From the NCBI GenBank assembly GCA_013336205.1, contig JAAXUD010000125.1, positions 1 to 7,398 of the forward strand: a DNA stretch of 7,398 nucleotides, in the 5' to 3' direction. The position numbers and the translations under genes are program-made. The notes below the pieces were generated by a model. The model did no database searches. It saw only the letters and a program-made list of their open reading frames with translations, and was not told the DNA's origin. This document shows, piece after piece, positions 5,711 through 7,398 of the stretch. The DNA comes from Lentimicrobium sp. (GTDB lineage: Bacteria; Bacteroidota; Bacteroidia; Bacteroidales; Lentimicrobiaceae). Every line of letters begins with the position of its first letter. The first letter of the stretch is position 1.

Positions 5711-6129
5711 GAATAACATTGTTAGGGTTAGCAATATTTGATTAAAAGCAAGGATTATACTGAGCTGATTTTGAACCAAATGCAATGCGTTTGATTTCAG
5801 TTCAAAAAATGTCAGGTAAAAATACGTCGTTTTCTGTAATTCTGTCCCCGGCTTGCGCTTTCTTTTAATTTTAGCAGAAAAATTGAGACTACTTTTTTAA
5901 AGCAATGCAACGATCTTTTTGTGAAATAATCACCAATAAGGTATCTCTATCCTGCATGATAGTTGAAAATTAAAAGGAATTTTATACGCGGGCTGCTGTT
6001 TATGGATCAGGCGGGTATGCATTGTGACCCATAGAAACTAAAAGGTTTCAGTAAGATTTTCATCCCGGCATTTTAAAAAAAGAATTAGTAACTATATGTA
6101 TTTCACACTTCCCGAAAAATATTTTTTTG
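5711..6129. other. About 420 bases of non-coding sequence between divergent genes
   Basis: This gap separates the secreted-protein gene (minus) from ppdK (plus) and must contain the promoter of the former. No exact TAnnTTTG is found on the minus strand; TATAAT occurs on the minus strand at 5751-5756 without a good -35. No protein gene, tRNA or riboswitch that I recognise is present. One imperfect inverted repeat at 6001-6033 is listed separately. The only plus-strand reading frame there, starting at 6002, is about ten codons and is not credible. Confidence 0.55.
6001..6033. repeat. Imperfect inverted repeat upstream of ppdK
   Basis: TATGGATC (6001-6008) and GACCCATA (6026-6033) pair at seven of eight positions, enclosing 17 bases that include the palindrome ATGCAT. 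It lies about 100 bases before the ppdK promoter. It could be a regulator site or part of a short RNA; it may also be chance. Confidence 0.3.
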
Positions 6130-6137
6130 TACCTTTG
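6130..6137 (+). promoter_or_regulatory. Bacteroidota promoter (-7 box) of ppdK
   Basis: TACCTTTG followed by CA is the textbook form of the Bacteroidota -7 element (TAnnTTTG). It follows a T-run at 6122-6128. Transcription should begin near 6142-6146, giving a leader of about 70-75 bases before the ATG at 6217. A -33 TTG is not evident at the expected distance. Confidence 0.72.
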
Positions 6138-6150
6138 CACCCTTGTTTTG

Positions 6151-6165
6151 GCAGGCCTAACCTGC
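6151..6165 (+). other. Small hairpin in the ppdK leader
   Basis: GCAGG (6151-6155) and CCTGC (6161-6165) form a perfect 5-pair GC-rich stem with a 5-base loop near the predicted 5' end of the ppdK mRNA. It may stabilise the transcript. It is too short to be called a riboswitch. Confidence 0.4.
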
Positions 6166-6216
6166 ATAGAATCAGACCTGACAATATTCATTTAATCAGA
6201 TAAAACCTAAGTAACA

Positions 6217-7398
6217 ATGGGAAAAGAAAAGACCAGAAAATCGGTTTACACATTCGGCAACAAAGAAGCCGATGGCGATGCAAGCATGAAAAACCTGCTT
6301 GGTGGCAAAGGCGCTAACCTTGCAGAAATGAACCTGATCGGGGTTCCGGTTCCTCCGGGATTCACAATTACCACTGAAGTTTGTACCGACTACAATAACC
6401 TCGGCCGTGAGAAAGCTGTTGCGATGATCCGCCCTGAAGTGGAAGCAGCTGTGAAGTATGTTGAGAAAATTATGGGTGCTAAATTTGGTGACAAAAAGAA
6501 TCCGTTACTACTCTCCGTTCGTTCAGGTGCTCGCGCATCTATGCCTGGCATGATGGATACTGTGTTGAACCTTGGTTTGAATGATGAAGCTGTTGAAGGA
6601 ATTGCCAAGAAATCCGGAAATGAGCGCTTTGCATGGGATTCCTATCGCCGTTTTGTTCAGATGTTCGGCGATGTGGTTCTCGGAATGAAACCTGCCTCTA
6701 AAGAAGATATTGATCCTTTCGAAGAAATCATGGAACACATGAAAGAAGAGAAAGGCATTGAACTGGATACAGAATTTACAGTTGACGACCTGAAGGAACT
6801 GGTAAAACGTTTTAAAAAAGCAGTAAAGAAAGTTACCGGACATGATTTCCCTGTTGATCCATGGGAACAACTCTGGGGATCAGTTATGGCTGTTTTCGAT
6901 AGCTGGATGAACGAACGTGCCATTTACTACCGTAAACTTAACAACATACCTGCCGAATGGGGAACCGCCGTTAATGTACAGGCTATGGTTTTCGGAAACA
7001 TGGGCCTCAATTCAGGCACCGGTGTTGCCTTTACCCGCGATGCAGGAACCGGCGAAGACCTTTTCAATGGCGAATACCTGATCAATGCACAAGGTGAAGA
7101 CGTGGTTGCCGGTATCCGTACCCCGCAGCAAATCACCAAAGAAGGTTCAAAACGCTGGGCGAAACTTGCCAATGTTACCGAAAAAGACCGTGCTGCCAAC
7201 TATCCTTCACTGGAAGAAGCAATGCCGGCTATTTATAAAGAACTGTTGGAAACACAGCAGAAACTTGAAGATCATTACCGCGATATGCAGGACCTTGAGT
7301 TCACCATGCAGGACGGTAAACTCTGGATGCTGCAGACCCGTAACGGAAAACGCACCGGTGCCGCTATGGTAAAAATTGCCATGGATATGCTCAAACAG
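6217..7398 (+). CDS. ppdK: Pyruvate,phosphate dikinase, N-terminal part (runs off window)
   Basis: Catalyses the reversible conversion of pyruvate, ATP and phosphate to phosphoenolpyruvate, AMP and pyrophosphate, in the cytoplasm; in anaerobes it can run either in glycolysis or gluconeogenesis. The 394 codons present cover the ATP-grasp nucleotide-binding part. Family motifs are clear: [12 protein letters not shown] at 27-38 with the ATP-binding Lys31, [21 protein letters not shown] starting at 100 with Arg102, [27 protein letters not shown] at about 260-275, [17 protein letters not shown] at 287-303, and [21 protein letters not shown] at 360-380 with Glu361 and Gln373. These correspond, by spacing, to Lys22, Arg92, Glu323 and Gln335 of the Clostridium symbiosum enzyme. 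The phosphohistidine and PEP-binding domains lie beyond the edge. Between Arg102 and Glu361 there are about 28 residues more than in the clostridial enzyme, around the charged stretch at 165-210. The ATG at 6217 follows an A-rich leader (AAGTAACA) without a Shine-Dalgarno site. Confidence 0.97.
   Translation, partial: MGKEKTRKSVYTFGNKEADGDASMKNLLGGKGANLAEMNLIGVPVPPGFTITTEVCTDYNNLGREKAVAMIRPEVEAAVKYVEKIMGAKFGDKKNPLLLSVRSGARASMPGMMDTVLNLGLNDEAVEGIAKKSGNERFAWDSYRRFVQMFGDVVLGMKPASKEDIDPFEEIMEHMKEEKGIELDTEFTVDDLKELVKRFKKAVKKVTGHDFPVDPWEQLWGSVMAVFDSWMNERAIYYRKLNNIPAEWGTAVNVQAMVFGNMGLNSGTGVAFTRDAGTGEDLFNGEYLINAQGEDVVAGIRTPQQITKEGSKRWAKLANVTEKDRAANYPSLEEAMPAIYKELLETQQKLEDHYRDMQDLEFTMQDGKLWMLQTRNGKRTGAAMVKIAMDMLKQ

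Noticed and set aside
6001..6165. Possible riboswitch upstream of ppdK
   Set aside because: The two hairpins are short, one lies upstream of the predicted transcript start, and no known riboswitch core is recognisable.
6390..7199. Four antisense frames of 72-115 codons across ppdK
   Set aside because: They mirror the strongly coding plus strand of ppdK and give Ser/Phe-rich sequences with no recognisable domains.
7085..7372. Plus-strand frame of 95 codons inside ppdK
   Set aside because: It is out of frame within a well-conserved ppdK coding region and its product resembles nothing known.

Overview
Organism: the window looks like a chromosomal segment of a Bacteroidota species, most likely from the Bacteroidales/Marinilabiliales side. 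Three things point there: promoter boxes of the TAnnTTTG type, a secreted DUF4476-type protein, and mostly A-rich leaders without Shine-Dalgarno sequences. The order is inferred from protein resemblance only; no rRNA is present. Nothing suggests a phage, transposon, CRISPR array or plasmid. The region reads as ordinary core genome with several lineage-specific genes. Layout: (1) 1-895, minus strand, 5' part of a gene for a protein that closely resembles the lysine-ketoglutarate reductase half of eukaryotic aminoadipic semialdehyde synthase; it runs off the left edge. (2) 1098-1796, plus strand, divergent from it, mtgA, a monofunctional peptidoglycan glycosyltransferase. (3) 2017-3003, plus strand, a secreted protein with an N-terminal beta-rich part, a Thr/Gln/Pro-rich linker and a C-terminal DUF4476 domain. 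(4) A strong bidirectional terminator at 3023-3052 separates it from a convergent minus-strand operon. (5) 4141 down to 3055, an ECF sigma factor followed with an 11-base overlap by a four-helix membrane protein, a plausible sigma-factor partner. (6) 4471-4875, minus strand, a small two-knuckle zinc-ribbon-like protein. (7) 5072-5710, minus strand, a secreted orphan protein. (8) 6217 to the right edge, plus strand, the ATP-grasp part of pyruvate,phosphate dikinase (ppdK), preceded by a clear Bacteroidota promoter and a leader of about 70 bases. How the genes relate: the sigma factor and membrane protein form the only clear operon. The others appear to be single transcription units with unrelated roles: lysine catabolism, cell-wall synthesis, envelope proteins and central carbon metabolism. 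I found no convincing new multi-gene system. The best candidate for something undescribed is the sigma/membrane-protein pair, whose second gene carries an exceptionally complete Shine-Dalgarno sequence inside the end of the sigma gene.
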